From assembly GCF_016863615.1 (NCBI RefSeq), contig NZ_BOPF01000002.1, positions 310,001 to 374,000 of the forward strand: a stretch of DNA of 64,000 nt, in the 5' to 3' direction. Positions within the stretch are counted from its first letter, which is position 1; every line of letters starts with the position of its first letter. Shown piece after piece: positions 14,869 to 22,739 of the stretch. The translations under genes were made by a program, and so were the position numbers. The DNA comes from Virgisporangium aliadipatigenens. GTDB lineage: Bacteria > Actinomycetota > Actinomycetes > Mycobacteriales > Micromonosporaceae. The notes under the pieces were generated by a model. The model was not told the origin of the DNA, did not search any database, and saw only the letters and a program-made list of their open reading frames with translations.

Positions 14869-16266
14869 TCACGCCCTCTTGTACTTCTTGACGGAGGAGT
14901 CGCGCGCGATCTCGTCGGCGGCCTGCTGGCACCGGTCGACGAACTGCTGCGCGTTGATCCGCTTGGCGAACATGTCCGCGCAGGCCGCGTTGACGAACTC
15001 CCGTTCGAGCTTGCGGTAGTAGGAGTTGTACAGCCACGTGAACGTGTTCGTGCCGGCGGCGTCGAGCAGTTTCGTGACGGAGGTGAGCCCGGGCGCCGGA
15101 GTGGAACTCGTGGCCCCGCGTACCGACGTGAGGCTGTTGACGCGAGTGGTGAAGTCGGAGGCGCCCCTCTTCGACAGCATCACCCGCAGGTACTCCAGCC
15201 CGCCGCGCAGGTTCTTCGCCTTCGCCGGCACCACGAACGGTTCGCTGCCGGCCCCGCGGATCGCCTCGAACGGCAGCCTGTCGCCGGTGCTCAGCGACGG
15301 CACGGGGGAGACGGCCATCCGGAAGTCGGGCGGCGTGACGGCCTTCTGCTCGTTCTCCAGCCAGGAGCCGCTGGAGTAGAACGCCGCCTTGCCGCGCGAC
15401 CACTCGGTCTGCGCCTGGATGTGGTCCATCCCCTCGGCGCCCGGCTGCACCAACCCGTCGGCGGCCAACTGGTAGAACGCGTCCGCGGCCGTCCGCACGG
15501 CCTCGTGCTTCCAGGCGTTCGGCTCCAGGTTGTCGATGGCCTTGAGGACGTCGAGCCCGCCGAGCTTGCCGGCCGCCGCGAGGATCGGCCAGCTCATGTA
15601 CCGCGCGTGCACACCGGGATAGGTCCACGGGGCGATGCCGGCGGCCTTGATCTGCTTGCACAGCGCGATCATCGCGTCCCACGTCCTGGGGTACTGCCAG
15701 CCCTTGTCGGCGAAGAGCTTCGCGGAGTACCAGATGCCGTAGGCGGAGTAGGCGTAGTTCAGCGAGAGGAACCTGCCGTCGTAGGTGCCCATCTCGACGA
15801 TGCCGGGCTGCAGCGTGTCGCGCACCTTCACCTTCGGGTCGTCGAGCGTGGGCGCGTCGAGCAGCGGCCCGAGGTCGGCGAGCGAACCCTGCGACACCAG
15901 TCCGTTGAAGTCGATCTGGAAGCCGCCCGAGTTGTTGAGGACGTCCGGCACGTCGCCGGCGACGAAGCGCGGCTGCATCGCCTCCTGGATCTTCTGCGTG
16001 GCCGAGTGCTTGATCTCGGCCTTCGGATAGCGTTCCTTGTACATCGCCTCGTGCGCCTTGGCGTACTCCTCGCCGAAGCCGCCGTTGAAGATGACGACCT
16101 CCAGCGGCGCGTCCTCCTTGACGCCCAACGGGTTGGCGGTGTTGACGTCGCCCTCGGCGCTGTCGCTGTCGTCGTTGCCGCCGCCCATCGCGCAGCCGCC
16201 GAGCAGGGTGCCGCCGACAGTTCCGGCACCGGCGACCGTCATGAGGCCGCGCCTCGTCAGTCCCAT
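14869..16266 (-). CDS. N-acetylglucosamine/diacetylchitobiose-type ABC substrate-binding lipoprotein (NgcE-like)
   Basis: The 465-residue protein begins MGLTRRGLMTVAGAG with a Tat-like RRG motif and a lipobox, LLGGC (Cys about residue 25). It is therefore probably exported folded and lipid-anchored. The rest is a family-1 solute-binding protein: LEVVIFNGGFGEEYAKAHEAMY, FVAGDVPDVLNNSGGF, YDGRFLSLNYAYSAYGIWYSAKLF and GKAAFYSSGSWLENEQ. The NGGFGEEYAKAHE and GIAPWTYPG segments resemble NgcE of Streptomyces. The gene follows the AmiE-like hydrolase gene by 23 bp. Binding of MurNAc, GlcNAc or a disaccharide is inferred from its neighbours. Confidence 0.85.
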   Translation of the reverse strand: MGLTRRGLMTVAGAGTVGGTLLGGCAMGGGNDDSDSAEGDVNTANPLGVKEDAPLEVVIFNGGFGEEYAKAHEAMYKERYPKAEIKHSATQKIQEAMQPRFVAGDVPDVLNNSGGFQIDFNGLVSQGSLADLGPLLDAPTLDDPKVKVRDTLQPGIVEMGTYDGRFLSLNYAYSAYGIWYSAKLFADKGWQYPRTWDAMIALCKQIKAAGIAPWTYPGVHARYMSWPILAAAGKLGGLDVLKAIDNLEPNAWKHEAVRTAADAFYQLAADGLVQPGAEGMDHIQAQTEWSRGKAAFYSSGSWLENEQKAVTPPDFRMAVSPVPSLSTGDRLPFEAIRGAGSEPFVVPAKAKNLRGGLEYLRVMLSKRGASDFTTRVNSLTSVRGATSSTPAPGLTSVTKLLDAAGTNTFTWLYNSYYRKLEREFVNAACADMFAKRINAQQFVDRCQQAADEIARDSSVKKYKRA

Positions 16267-16289
16267 CGAGATCCTCCCCCGAATCCGTG

Positions 16290-18032
16290 CTAGGTGGTGG
16301 CCGGCACCCATCCGTCCGCCACCAGGCGGGCCTCGTCGGTGAACAGGGCGCCGTGCCGGTCGAACGCGAGAATGTGGTCGGCGTAGACGCCGCGGCCCTG
16401 GGCGCCGACGTCGGTGCGGTAGCTCCACCGCAGGTGCGTGGCACCGGCGGGCAGGCTCGCCGTCACCTGCCACCACCGCCGCCCGCCGTATCCGGTCAGC
16501 GGGCCGTCGGCGGTGAACCCTCGGCCGGGCGCGCGCAGCGCCAGCGGCACCGTCGTCCACGCCGCGCCGTCGGCCGACGACTCGACGGAGACGGCGTCGT
16601 AGCGCGGTTCGGTGTCGTACCAGAGGAGGAACGTCGCCGCGGCGCCGTCCCGCGCCGGACGATCCAACGGGGCGGTCAGCGTGACGGTGCTGTTGTCGCG
16701 GCGTTCGGTGCGCCACGCGCGGCCGCCGAGCGGGGGCCGCACGGGGTGCGCGTCGGCGAACGACCGCGCCAGCGCGCGCCGGGCCACGGTGTTGGTGCCC
16801 CATGCGCGGTCCGGGTGCACGCGGTTGCTCAGCAGGATGAGGAACGAGTGGCTGAGCGGGTCGACGACCACGGAGGTGCCGGTGAAGCCGGTGTGCCCGA
16901 ACGTCACCGGCGAGGCCATCGCGTCCATGTAGGAGTGCTTGCCCAGCTCGAACCCGAGCCCGCGGTCGCTGTCGGGGTACGACAGCTCGAGGCCGGCGTT
17001 GTAGTTGACGAGCGTGTCCCGCACGGTCCCCTCGCGCAGGATCCGCCGTCCTTTGTAGACACCGCCGTTGAGCAGCGTCTGGCACAGGATCGACAGGTCG
17101 TCCACGGTGGAGAAGAGGCCGGCGTGGCCGGAGACACCGCCGAGCGCCCAGGCGTTCTCGTCGTGCACCTCGCCGTGCACCATGCCGCGCCCGACGTAGG
17201 GCTGGTACTCGGTGGCGGCGATCCGGTCGCGCAGTGCGGCCGGCGGGTTGTACCGGGTGTCCTTCATGGACAGTGGGCCCGTGATGCCGTCCCGCACGGC
17301 CCGCGCCAGGCCCTTGCCGGAGACGCGCTCCACGAGCACGCCCAGCGCGATGAGCCCGATGTCGGAGTACACGTACTGCTTCCCCGGCGCGGTGCCGTCG
17401 ACGACGGGCGTGGCGAGCGCGGCCGCGAGGCGTTGCGCCGGGGTGGGGTAGAGGCTGTAGAACGGCAGGAACGCCGGCAGCCCCGAGGTGTGCGTCAGCA
17501 GGTGCCGCACGGTGACGGTCGGCTTGCCGAACTCCGGCAGGTAGCGCGCCACCGGCGCGTCGAGCGCCACCCGGCCGGCCTCGACCTGCTGCAACAGCGC
17601 GATCGTGGTGAACAGCTTCGACACCGACGCGACGTCGTAGATCGTGTCGACCCGGGCGGCCCGGCGTTCGGCGGGCGGCAGCTCGACGCCGATCGCGGCG
17701 TAGCGCACGGCGTCCCCGACCGCGAAGCGCTGCACCACGACGCCCTCGTGCGCGGCGAGCACCGTCGCGCCGGCGTAGGCGGGGTGGTCCGGATGGTCGG
17801 GTGTGGGCCGCAGGTACGACGCGGCGATGTCGCGCAGCGCGGCGACCGGCCCCGGCAGCAGGCCGACCTGCCCGGCCGCGCCGGCGCGCAACACGTCGTC
17901 GCGGAACGTGATCTCGGCCGGCGTGACGGTCGGCGGTCCGGCGGCGGGGGGCGGGGCCGCGCCGGCCCGGCTGCCCAGGCTCGCGACGAGGCAGGCGACA
18001 GTGCAGAGCAGCACCGACGTTCGCCTCATCAT
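16290..18032 (-). CDS. Secreted beta-lactamase-family serine hydrolase, AmiE (YbbE)-like
   Basis: The 580-residue protein has a Sec signal peptide (cleavage near SRAGA-APP, residue 25). A class C beta-lactamase/PBP4-like fold spans about residues 55-425: nucleophile motif SVSK (Ser136, Lys139), a YSD motif (QYVYSDIGLIALG) in place of YxN, and HTG in FGHTGFTGTS. A C-terminal beta-rich domain of about 150 residues (from RRDNSTVTLTAPLDRPA) is not part of the core. In Bacillus the murQ-linked homologue AmiE cleaves MurNAc-L-Ala, and the same neighbours occur here. It is the first gene of the minus-strand operon and divergent from namZ. ATG at 18029 is an alternative start. Confidence 0.85.
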   Translation of the reverse strand: MMRRTSVLLCTVACLVASLGSRAGAAPPPAAGPPTVTPAEITFRDDVLRAGAAGQVGLLPGPVAALRDIAASYLRPTPDHPDHPAYAGATVLAAHEGVVVQRFAVGDAVRYAAIGVELPPAERRAARVDTIYDVASVSKLFTTIALLQQVEAGRVALDAPVARYLPEFGKPTVTVRHLLTHTSGLPAFLPFYSLYPTPAQRLAAALATPVVDGTAPGKQYVYSDIGLIALGVLVERVSGKGLARAVRDGITGPLSMKDTRYNPPAALRDRIAATEYQPYVGRGMVHGEVHDENAWALGGVSGHAGLFSTVDDLSILCQTLLNGGVYKGRRILREGTVRDTLVNYNAGLELSYPDSDRGLGFELGKHSYMDAMASPVTFGHTGFTGTSVVVDPLSHSFLILLSNRVHPDRAWGTNTVARRALARSFADAHPVRPPLGGRAWRTERRDNSTVTLTAPLDRPARDGAAATFLLWYDTEPRYDAVSVESSADGAAWTTVPLALRAPGRGFTADGPLTGYGGRRWWQVTASLPAGATHLRWSYRTDVGAQGRGVYADHILAFDRHGALFTDEARLVADGWVPATT

Positions 18033-18148
18033 CAATACCTTTCGACGTATCGATGGCAGTTGTTGGCCAGGATGGTGCTTTCCTTCAAAAGTTGCAAGGG
18101 CTCCGAAGGTTATTGCCACCCAGTCGTATCACTAGTAGTTTCGCCGCC
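18033..18148. promoter_or_regulatory. Shared divergent promoter region of the amiE-like operon and namZ
   Basis: This 116-bp gap is the only spacer long enough to drive both the five-gene transport operon (leftward) and namZ (rightward). It is visibly richer in A+T than its flanks. It contains an imperfect inverted repeat, CCTTCAAAAGTTGCAAGG (about 18082-18099), a plausible site for the locus RpiR/MurR-type regulator. The site is an inference from position and symmetry; I see no exact match to a known operator. Confidence 0.45.
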
Positions 18149-19441
18149 ATGACCGGTAGTAGGCGGCGTTTCCTCCAGGCGGCGGGCGCCGGCGCGGCGG
18201 CCGGTGCCGGACTCGTCGGTTCCGCTCCGGCGGCCGCGCTGCCCGGACTGCTGCCCCGCGTGCCGGTGCGCACCGGCCTGGACCGGCTCGCCGCGTCCGA
18301 CTGGGAAACGCTTCGCGGGCAACGGGTCGGCGTCGTCTCCAACCCGACCGGGGTGGACCGGGAGTACCGGCACCTGGTCGACCGCATGCACGCCGACGGC
18401 GTGTCGATCGGCGGCGTGTTCGGGCCCGAGCACGGGTTCCGCGGCTCGGCGCAGGCCGGCGGCAGCGAGGGCACCGGGATCGACGCCCGCACCGGGCTGA
18501 CCGTCTACGACGCCTACGGCGCCACCCAGGAGGCGTGGGCGCGGATGTTCACCGCGGCGGGCGTGCGGACCGTGGTCTTCGACATCCAGGACATCGGGGC
18601 GCGGTTCTACACGTACATCTGGACGCTCTACGACTCGATGTGCGCGGCGGCCCGGCTCGGGCTGCGCTACGTGGTGCTCGACCGGCCCAACCCGGTGGGC
18701 GGTAAGGCGTTCGGGCCGATGATGACGGCCGGCTACACCTCCGGCGTCGGCCGCAAGGAGATCGTGCAGCAGCACGGCATGACCGTGGGCGAGCTGGCCC
18801 GCTTCTACAACGGGGAGTTCCTGCCGGCCGAGGCCGGGCGCCGGGTGCACCTGGAGGTCGTGTCGTGCCACGGCTGGTTCGGGCGGCTGCGGGCCGGCGA
18901 CACCGACCTGCCGTGGGTGCTGCCCAGCCCCAACGTGCCGACGCCCGACACGGCGATCGTGTACCCGGGCACGTGCATGTTCGAGGGGGTCGCGTCGCTG
19001 TCCGAGGGGCGCGGCACCACGCGGCCGTTCGAGCTGATCGGGGGGCCCGACTTCGACTACCGCTGGGGCGACCTGGTGAACTCCTACGGGCTGCCCGGCG
19101 TGGAGTTCCGCGAGGCGTACTTCACGCCGACGTTCAACAAGTTCACCGGCCGGTTGTGTGCAGGGGTGGAGGTCAAGGTCACCGACCAGGCCGCGTTCGA
19201 CCCGATCCGCACCGGCGTGGCGATGGTGGTAGCGGCGCGCACGTTTCCCGCCTTCGCGTGGCGGGTCGACGGGGGTGCGCGCCCCTACTGGATCGACCTG
19301 CTCACCGGTTCGCCGCGGATGCGCACGATGGTCGACGCCGGTGCGCCCACCGACGAGGTGGTCGGCGCGTGGCGGGACGAACTGGCCGCGTTCGAGGCGC
19401 GGCGCCGGCCGTACCTGCTCTACTCGCGGCCCGGCTCATGA
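18149..19441 (+). CDS. namZ: Exo-beta-N-acetylmuramidase NamZ-like (DUF1343, GH171)
   Basis: The 430-residue protein has a twin-arginine signal (GSRRRFLQAAGAG, cleavage near residue 30) and a full-length DUF1343 domain. Conserved blocks appear in order: GVVSNPTGVD (61-70), FGPEHGFRG with Glu94, FDIQDIGARFYTY (144-156), VLDRPNPVGG, LPWVLPSPNVPTPDT and MFEGVASLSEGRGTTRPFE. NamZ enzymes remove terminal MurNAc from the non-reducing end of peptidoglycan fragments; the Glu in PEHGFRG is a likely catalytic residue. The neighbours (AmiE-like hydrolase, sugar importer, kinase, MurQ) match the Bacillus murQ-namZ locus logic. Its 3' end overlaps the convergent kinase gene by 22 bp. Confidence 0.9.
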   Translation: MTGSRRRFLQAAGAGAAAGAGLVGSAPAAALPGLLPRVPVRTGLDRLAASDWETLRGQRVGVVSNPTGVDREYRHLVDRMHADGVSIGGVFGPEHGFRGSAQAGGSEGTGIDARTGLTVYDAYGATQEAWARMFTAAGVRTVVFDIQDIGARFYTYIWTLYDSMCAAARLGLRYVVLDRPNPVGGKAFGPMMTAGYTSGVGRKEIVQQHGMTVGELARFYNGEFLPAEAGRRVHLEVVSCHGWFGRLRAGDTDLPWVLPSPNVPTPDTAIVYPGTCMFEGVASLSEGRGTTRPFELIGGPDFDYRWGDLVNSYGLPGVEFREAYFTPTFNKFTGRLCAGVEVKVTDQAAFDPIRTGVAMVVAARTFPAFAWRVDGGARPYWIDLLTGSPRMRTMVDAGAPTDEVVGAWRDELAAFEARRRPYLLYSRPGS

Positions 19442-20442
19442 CCGGAGGTCAGTCGACGGTGGACGGTCGGGTCCACCGTCGTGCCGGTGAGGCGCGCGAG
19501 CGCCAGCGCGGCGGCGCCGCCGGCACCGTCGGACGCGGTGCGCGGCCGGACTTCGTAGCGTTCGGCGACGGCGGCGCGGATCTCGCGGGCGATCGGGCCG
19601 TCCCGCAGGAGCACCGAGCCGCCCAGCACGACGGGCCGCCCCACGCGCGGACCGACCGTGTCGAGGCTGTGCAGCAGTCGGTCCCGGGCCTCGGCGCAGA
19701 GCCGGACGGCCACCGGGTCGCCGTCGTCGGCGGCGGCGCTCACGTGCGGCGCCAGGCGGCCGAGCGCGGCCGGCGGTTGCGCGAACGCGGCCGCGAGCAC
19801 CGCCTGCGCCAGGGCCTCGCGTTCGTCAGGACCGGCCCAGGACCGCGCCGGAAGGCCGGCCCAGGACTGCGGGGGGATGCCCAGCAGCACGCACGCCGGC
19901 GCGACGAGCGCGGTCGGCTCGCCCCGGCCGTCGAGGGCGGCCAGCACGGCGCGCAGCGCCCGCACGCCCAGCCACACCCCGGAACCCTCGTCGCCGAGCA
20001 GCCAGCCGTAGCCGTCGCAGCGCCGGGCGACGGCACCGCCGGCGAAGCGCACCGCGACCGCGCCGGTGCCGGCCAGCAGCAGCGCCCCGTCGGGCTCCGC
20101 CGTCCCCGCCGCGAACGCCACCTCCAGATCGGTGACCGTGTGCACCTTCCCGGTGAGCCCGACGCGCTCCCAGGCGTCCGCGGCGGCCGCGCGGAACCCG
20201 GTGGCCCCCGCCCCGGCGGAACCGGCCCCGCCGAACACGCCCAGCCGCACGTCGCGTCCGTCCAGAGTGGACAGTGCCGCTCCCAATGCGGCGGCGAGCG
20301 TCTCCACCAGGGCGCCGCCGCTGCTGTGCGGATTGGCGCCGCCGGCCCGGCCCCGGCCGGCCACCGTGCCGTCGGGTGCGGCCACGACACATCGGGTGCG
20401 CGTGCCGCCCGCGTCGACCCCCACCACCATCGTCCGGCTCAT
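19420..20442 (-). CDS. BadF/BadG-type amino-sugar kinase, MurK/NagK-like
   Basis: This 340-residue protein belongs to the BcrAD/BadFG ATPase family in the actin-fold superfamily. The phosphate-1 motif is VVGVDAGGTRTRCVV, the phosphate-2 region is LLLAGTGAVAVRF, DGYGWLLGDEGSGVWLG is highly diagnostic, and the adenosine motif is VVLGGSVLL. Members phosphorylate GlcNAc; the clostridial MurK phosphorylates both MurNAc and GlcNAc at C6. Next to murQ, production of MurNAc-6-phosphate is the expected job, filling the step done by a PTS in other bacteria. Only 17 bp separate its ATG from the divergent RpiR gene start. It overlaps namZ tail to tail. Confidence 0.85.
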   Translation of the reverse strand: MSRTMVVGVDAGGTRTRCVVAAPDGTVAGRGRAGGANPHSSGGALVETLAAALGAALSTLDGRDVRLGVFGGAGSAGAGATGFRAAAADAWERVGLTGKVHTVTDLEVAFAAGTAEPDGALLLAGTGAVAVRFAGGAVARRCDGYGWLLGDEGSGVWLGVRALRAVLAALDGRGEPTALVAPACVLLGIPPQSWAGLPARSWAGPDEREALAQAVLAAAFAQPPAALGRLAPHVSAAADDGDPVAVRLCAEARDRLLHSLDTVGPRVGRPVVLGGSVLLRDGPIAREIRAAVAERYEVRPRTASDGAGGAAALALARLTGTTVDPTVHRRLTSGHEPGRE

Positions 20443-20459
20443 CAAGGAAGCATTATCGC

Positions 20460-21338
20460 GTGACCAGTTCCCCCGGAAAGACCACTGCCGCGGTCCGGGC
20501 CCGCGGCCTGCTGCCCTCCCTGTCCCCGGCGGAACGTCGGGTCGCCCAGGTCGTCATCGACGAGGCGGCGACGGCCGCCCACCTGACCATCACGGACCTG
20601 GCGCGGCGGGCCGGCACCTCCGAGTCCACGGTCATCCGCTTCTGCCGCGCGATGGGCCTCGGCGGATACGCGGAACTGCGCCTGGCCCTGGCGATGGAGG
20701 CGGGCCGGTCGGCGCCCGAGGAGAGCATCGGCAGCGACATCGGGGAGGGCGACGACCTGGCCGGGGTGGTGCGGAAGATCGCGTTCGCCGACGCCCGCGC
20801 GATCGAGGAGACCGCGGCCCAGCTCGACCTCGCCGTGCTCGAACGGGTCGTCGACCTGGTCGCCGCCGCCCGCCGGGTCGACATCTACGGGGTCGGCGCG
20901 AGCGCCTTCGTCGCCCAGGACTTCCAGCAGAAGCTGCACCGCATCGGCCGCGTCGCGTACGCCTGGAGCGACCTGCACGTGGCGCTGACCAGCGCGGCGC
21001 TGCTCGACGGGCGGGACGTCGCGTTCGGCATCTCACACACCGGCAGCACCGTGGACACCATCGAGGCGTTCACCGAGGCCGGCCGGCGCGGCGCGCACAC
21101 CGTCGCCCTGACGAACTTCCCCCGTTCGCCGATCGCCCAGGTCGCGGGCCACGTGCTGACCACGGCCGCGCGGGAGACGACGTTCCGCTCGGGTGCGATG
21201 GCGAGCCGCCTGGCACAGTTGACGGTGATCGACTGCGTGTTCGTCGGGGTGGCGCAGCGGACGTACAAGGAGACCAGGATGGCGTTGGAGGCCACCTACC
21301 AGGCCGTCAGCGGCCGGCGCGTCGGGCGGCGCGGGTGA
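20460..21338 (+). CDS. MurR-like RpiR family transcriptional regulator
   Basis: The 292-residue protein has an N-terminal RpiR helix-turn-helix (LTITDLARRAGTSESTVIRFCRAMGLGGYAELRLALA, about residues 40-80) and a C-terminal SIS sugar-phosphate domain (VDIYGVGASAFVAQDFQQKL, then VAFGISHTGSTVDTIEAF, about residues 125-270). RpiR proteins respond to phosphosugars. Located in front of murQ with GTGA overlap, it is the natural sensor of MurNAc-6-P for this locus. The GTG start is only 17 bp from the kinase start, so its own promoter must overlap coding sequence or the mRNA is leaderless. Whether it represses or activates is not evident. Confidence 0.88.
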   Translation: MTSSPGKTTAAVRARGLLPSLSPAERRVAQVVIDEAATAAHLTITDLARRAGTSESTVIRFCRAMGLGGYAELRLALAMEAGRSAPEESIGSDIGEGDDLAGVVRKIAFADARAIEETAAQLDLAVLERVVDLVAAARRVDIYGVGASAFVAQDFQQKLHRIGRVAYAWSDLHVALTSAALLDGRDVAFGISHTGSTVDTIEAFTEAGRRGAHTVALTNFPRSPIAQVAGHVLTTAARETTFRSGAMASRLAQLTVIDCVFVGVAQRTYKETRMALEATYQAVSGRRVGRRG

Positions 21339-22234
21339 GCGCGCTGGCGCGCACGGAGCAGCGCAACCCGCGCAGCGCCGGGATGGACCGGATGCCCACG
21401 CTCGACCTGCTGCGGCTGGTCAACGAGGAGGACCGCGCCGTTCCGGACGCCGTCGGGAAGGTGCTGCCGGAGCTGGCCGCCGCCGTGGAGCTGGCCGTCG
21501 CCGCGCTCTCCGCCGGGCACCGCGTGCACTACGTGGGGGCCGGGACCTCGGGCCGCATCGCGGTGCTCGACGCGGCCGAGCTGATCCCGACGTTCGGGAT
21601 CGAGCCCGGCCGGGTGGTCGCGCACCTGGCCGGCGGCACCCACGCGCTGACCAACCCGTCCGAGGGCGCCGAGGACGACGAGAGCGCCGGGGCCGCCGTC
21701 GCGGGCGAGGTGGTCGCCGGCGACCTGGTCGTCGGATTGACCGCATCCGGTCGAACGCCGTACGTGCGCGCGGCTCTCGTCGCCGCGCGTGCCCGGGGCG
21801 CCGCCACGGTGCTCATCTCGGCCAACCCGGCCGCCCCGATAGCGTCCACTGTGGACGTTCACGTCGGCGTCGACACCGGTCCGGAGGTGCTCACCGGCTC
21901 CACCCGCATGAAGGCCGGCACGGCGCAGAAGCTCATCCTGAACGCGTTCTCCACGGCCGCGATGGTGCGCCTGGGTCGCACCTACTCCAACCTGATGACG
22001 GACATGCTCGCCAGCAACGAGAAGCTGCGCGACCGCCAGGTGCGCATCGTGGCCGAGGCCACCGGCGTCGACGTGGCCGCCGCCCGGGAGGCGCTGCGCG
22101 CGTCGGCCGGCGAGGCGAAGGTGGCCGTCGTGACGCTGCTGGCGGGCACCGACGCGCACCGCGCGCGCGACGCCCTGGCGGCGACGCACGGCTACGTCCA
22201 CGACGCCCTGCGCCTGCTGAACGGCCACGCTTGA
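21335..22234 (+). CDS. murQ: N-acetylmuramic acid 6-phosphate etherase
   Basis: A 299-residue, full-length MurQ. It opens with TEQRNPRSAGMDRM (E. coli has TEQRN.AS..ID), followed by the SIS core VHYVGAGTSGRIAVLDAAELIPTFG. Glu82 sits where the catalytic acid of the E. coli enzyme (Glu83) lies. NPSEGAEDDE follows, with Glu113 as the counterpart of Glu114. GLTASGRTPYV, TGSTRMKAGTAQKLILN and a C-terminal UBA-like helix bundle complete it. It cleaves the D-lactyl ether of MurNAc-6-P to GlcNAc-6-P and D-lactate in the cytoplasm. GTG start overlaps the regulator stop. A copy of the GTCCACTGTGGAC palindrome is embedded at 21844. Confidence 0.95.
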   Translation: MSALARTEQRNPRSAGMDRMPTLDLLRLVNEEDRAVPDAVGKVLPELAAAVELAVAALSAGHRVHYVGAGTSGRIAVLDAAELIPTFGIEPGRVVAHLAGGTHALTNPSEGAEDDESAGAAVAGEVVAGDLVVGLTASGRTPYVRAALVAARARGAATVLISANPAAPIASTVDVHVGVDTGPEVLTGSTRMKAGTAQKLILNAFSTAAMVRLGRTYSNLMTDMLASNEKLRDRQVRIVAEATGVDVAAAREALRASAGEAKVAVVTLLAGTDAHRARDALAATHGYVHDALRLLNGHA

Positions 22235-22268
22235 CCTCAAGTGCGGTTGAGTCCCTACGTTCGCTCGC

Positions 22269-22739
22269 ATGGATCTGGCACACCTGACCGACGCCGAACT
22301 GGCGGCCCAGCCCACCACCTATTGGACCGGCGTCGCCCACGAGGCCCTGTCCGCCTTCACCCGTGCGCGGCAGGCCGAGTTCGGGTTCAGCCAGCCGCAG
22401 TTCTGGCTGCTGCGCCACCTCTCCACGAACGACCTCTCGCCCGACGGCCGCGGCATGACCATCCCCGAGCTGGCACACGCGATGCGCACCTACCTCCGCC
22501 CCGAGGACGACCTGGGCGCCGAGGCCGACGTGCTGCTGGGCCGGGGCTGGCTCACGCGTGACGGGGAGTCCAGGTGGTCGATCACCGACGCCGGCGAACG
22601 GGCCCGGATCGGCATGAAGGAACGCGCACCCGCGATCCGCGCGCTGATCCACGCGGGGATCGACGACGCCGACTACGCGGCGGCGCTGCGGGTGCTGGAC
22701 CGGCTGATCCGCAACGTCACGGATCCCGCCGGCCGGTGA
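22269..22739 (+). CDS. MarR-like winged-helix regulator
   Basis: A 156-residue small regulator with the MarR/winged-helix layout: an N-terminal helix pair (TGVAHEALSAFTRARQAEFGFSQPQFWLLRHL), a recognition-helix region (TIPELAHAMRTYLRPEDDLGAEADVLLGRGWL) and a beta wing (GESRWSITDAGERAR). The long insertion in the HTH region is unusual for MarR. Targets and ligand are unknown. It lies 34 bp after murQ but is not an obvious part of that locus. Its 3' end overlaps the convergent TetR gene by 23 bp. Confidence 0.7.
   Translation: MDLAHLTDAELAAQPTTYWTGVAHEALSAFTRARQAEFGFSQPQFWLLRHLSTNDLSPDGRGMTIPELAHAMRTYLRPEDDLGAEADVLLGRGWLTRDGESRWSITDAGERARIGMKERAPAIRALIHAGIDDADYAAALRVLDRLIRNVTDPAGR

Noticed and set aside
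16267-16289. DasR-type operator before the NgcE-like gene
   Set aside because: The 23-bp gap holds no TGGTCTAGACCA-like sequence, and the gene lies inside an operon.
17100-17275. Extra copies of the GTCCAC/GTGGAC palindrome in the AmiE-like gene
   Set aside because: GTCCACGGTGGAG and GGACAGTGGGCC have too many mismatches or lost symmetry to count.
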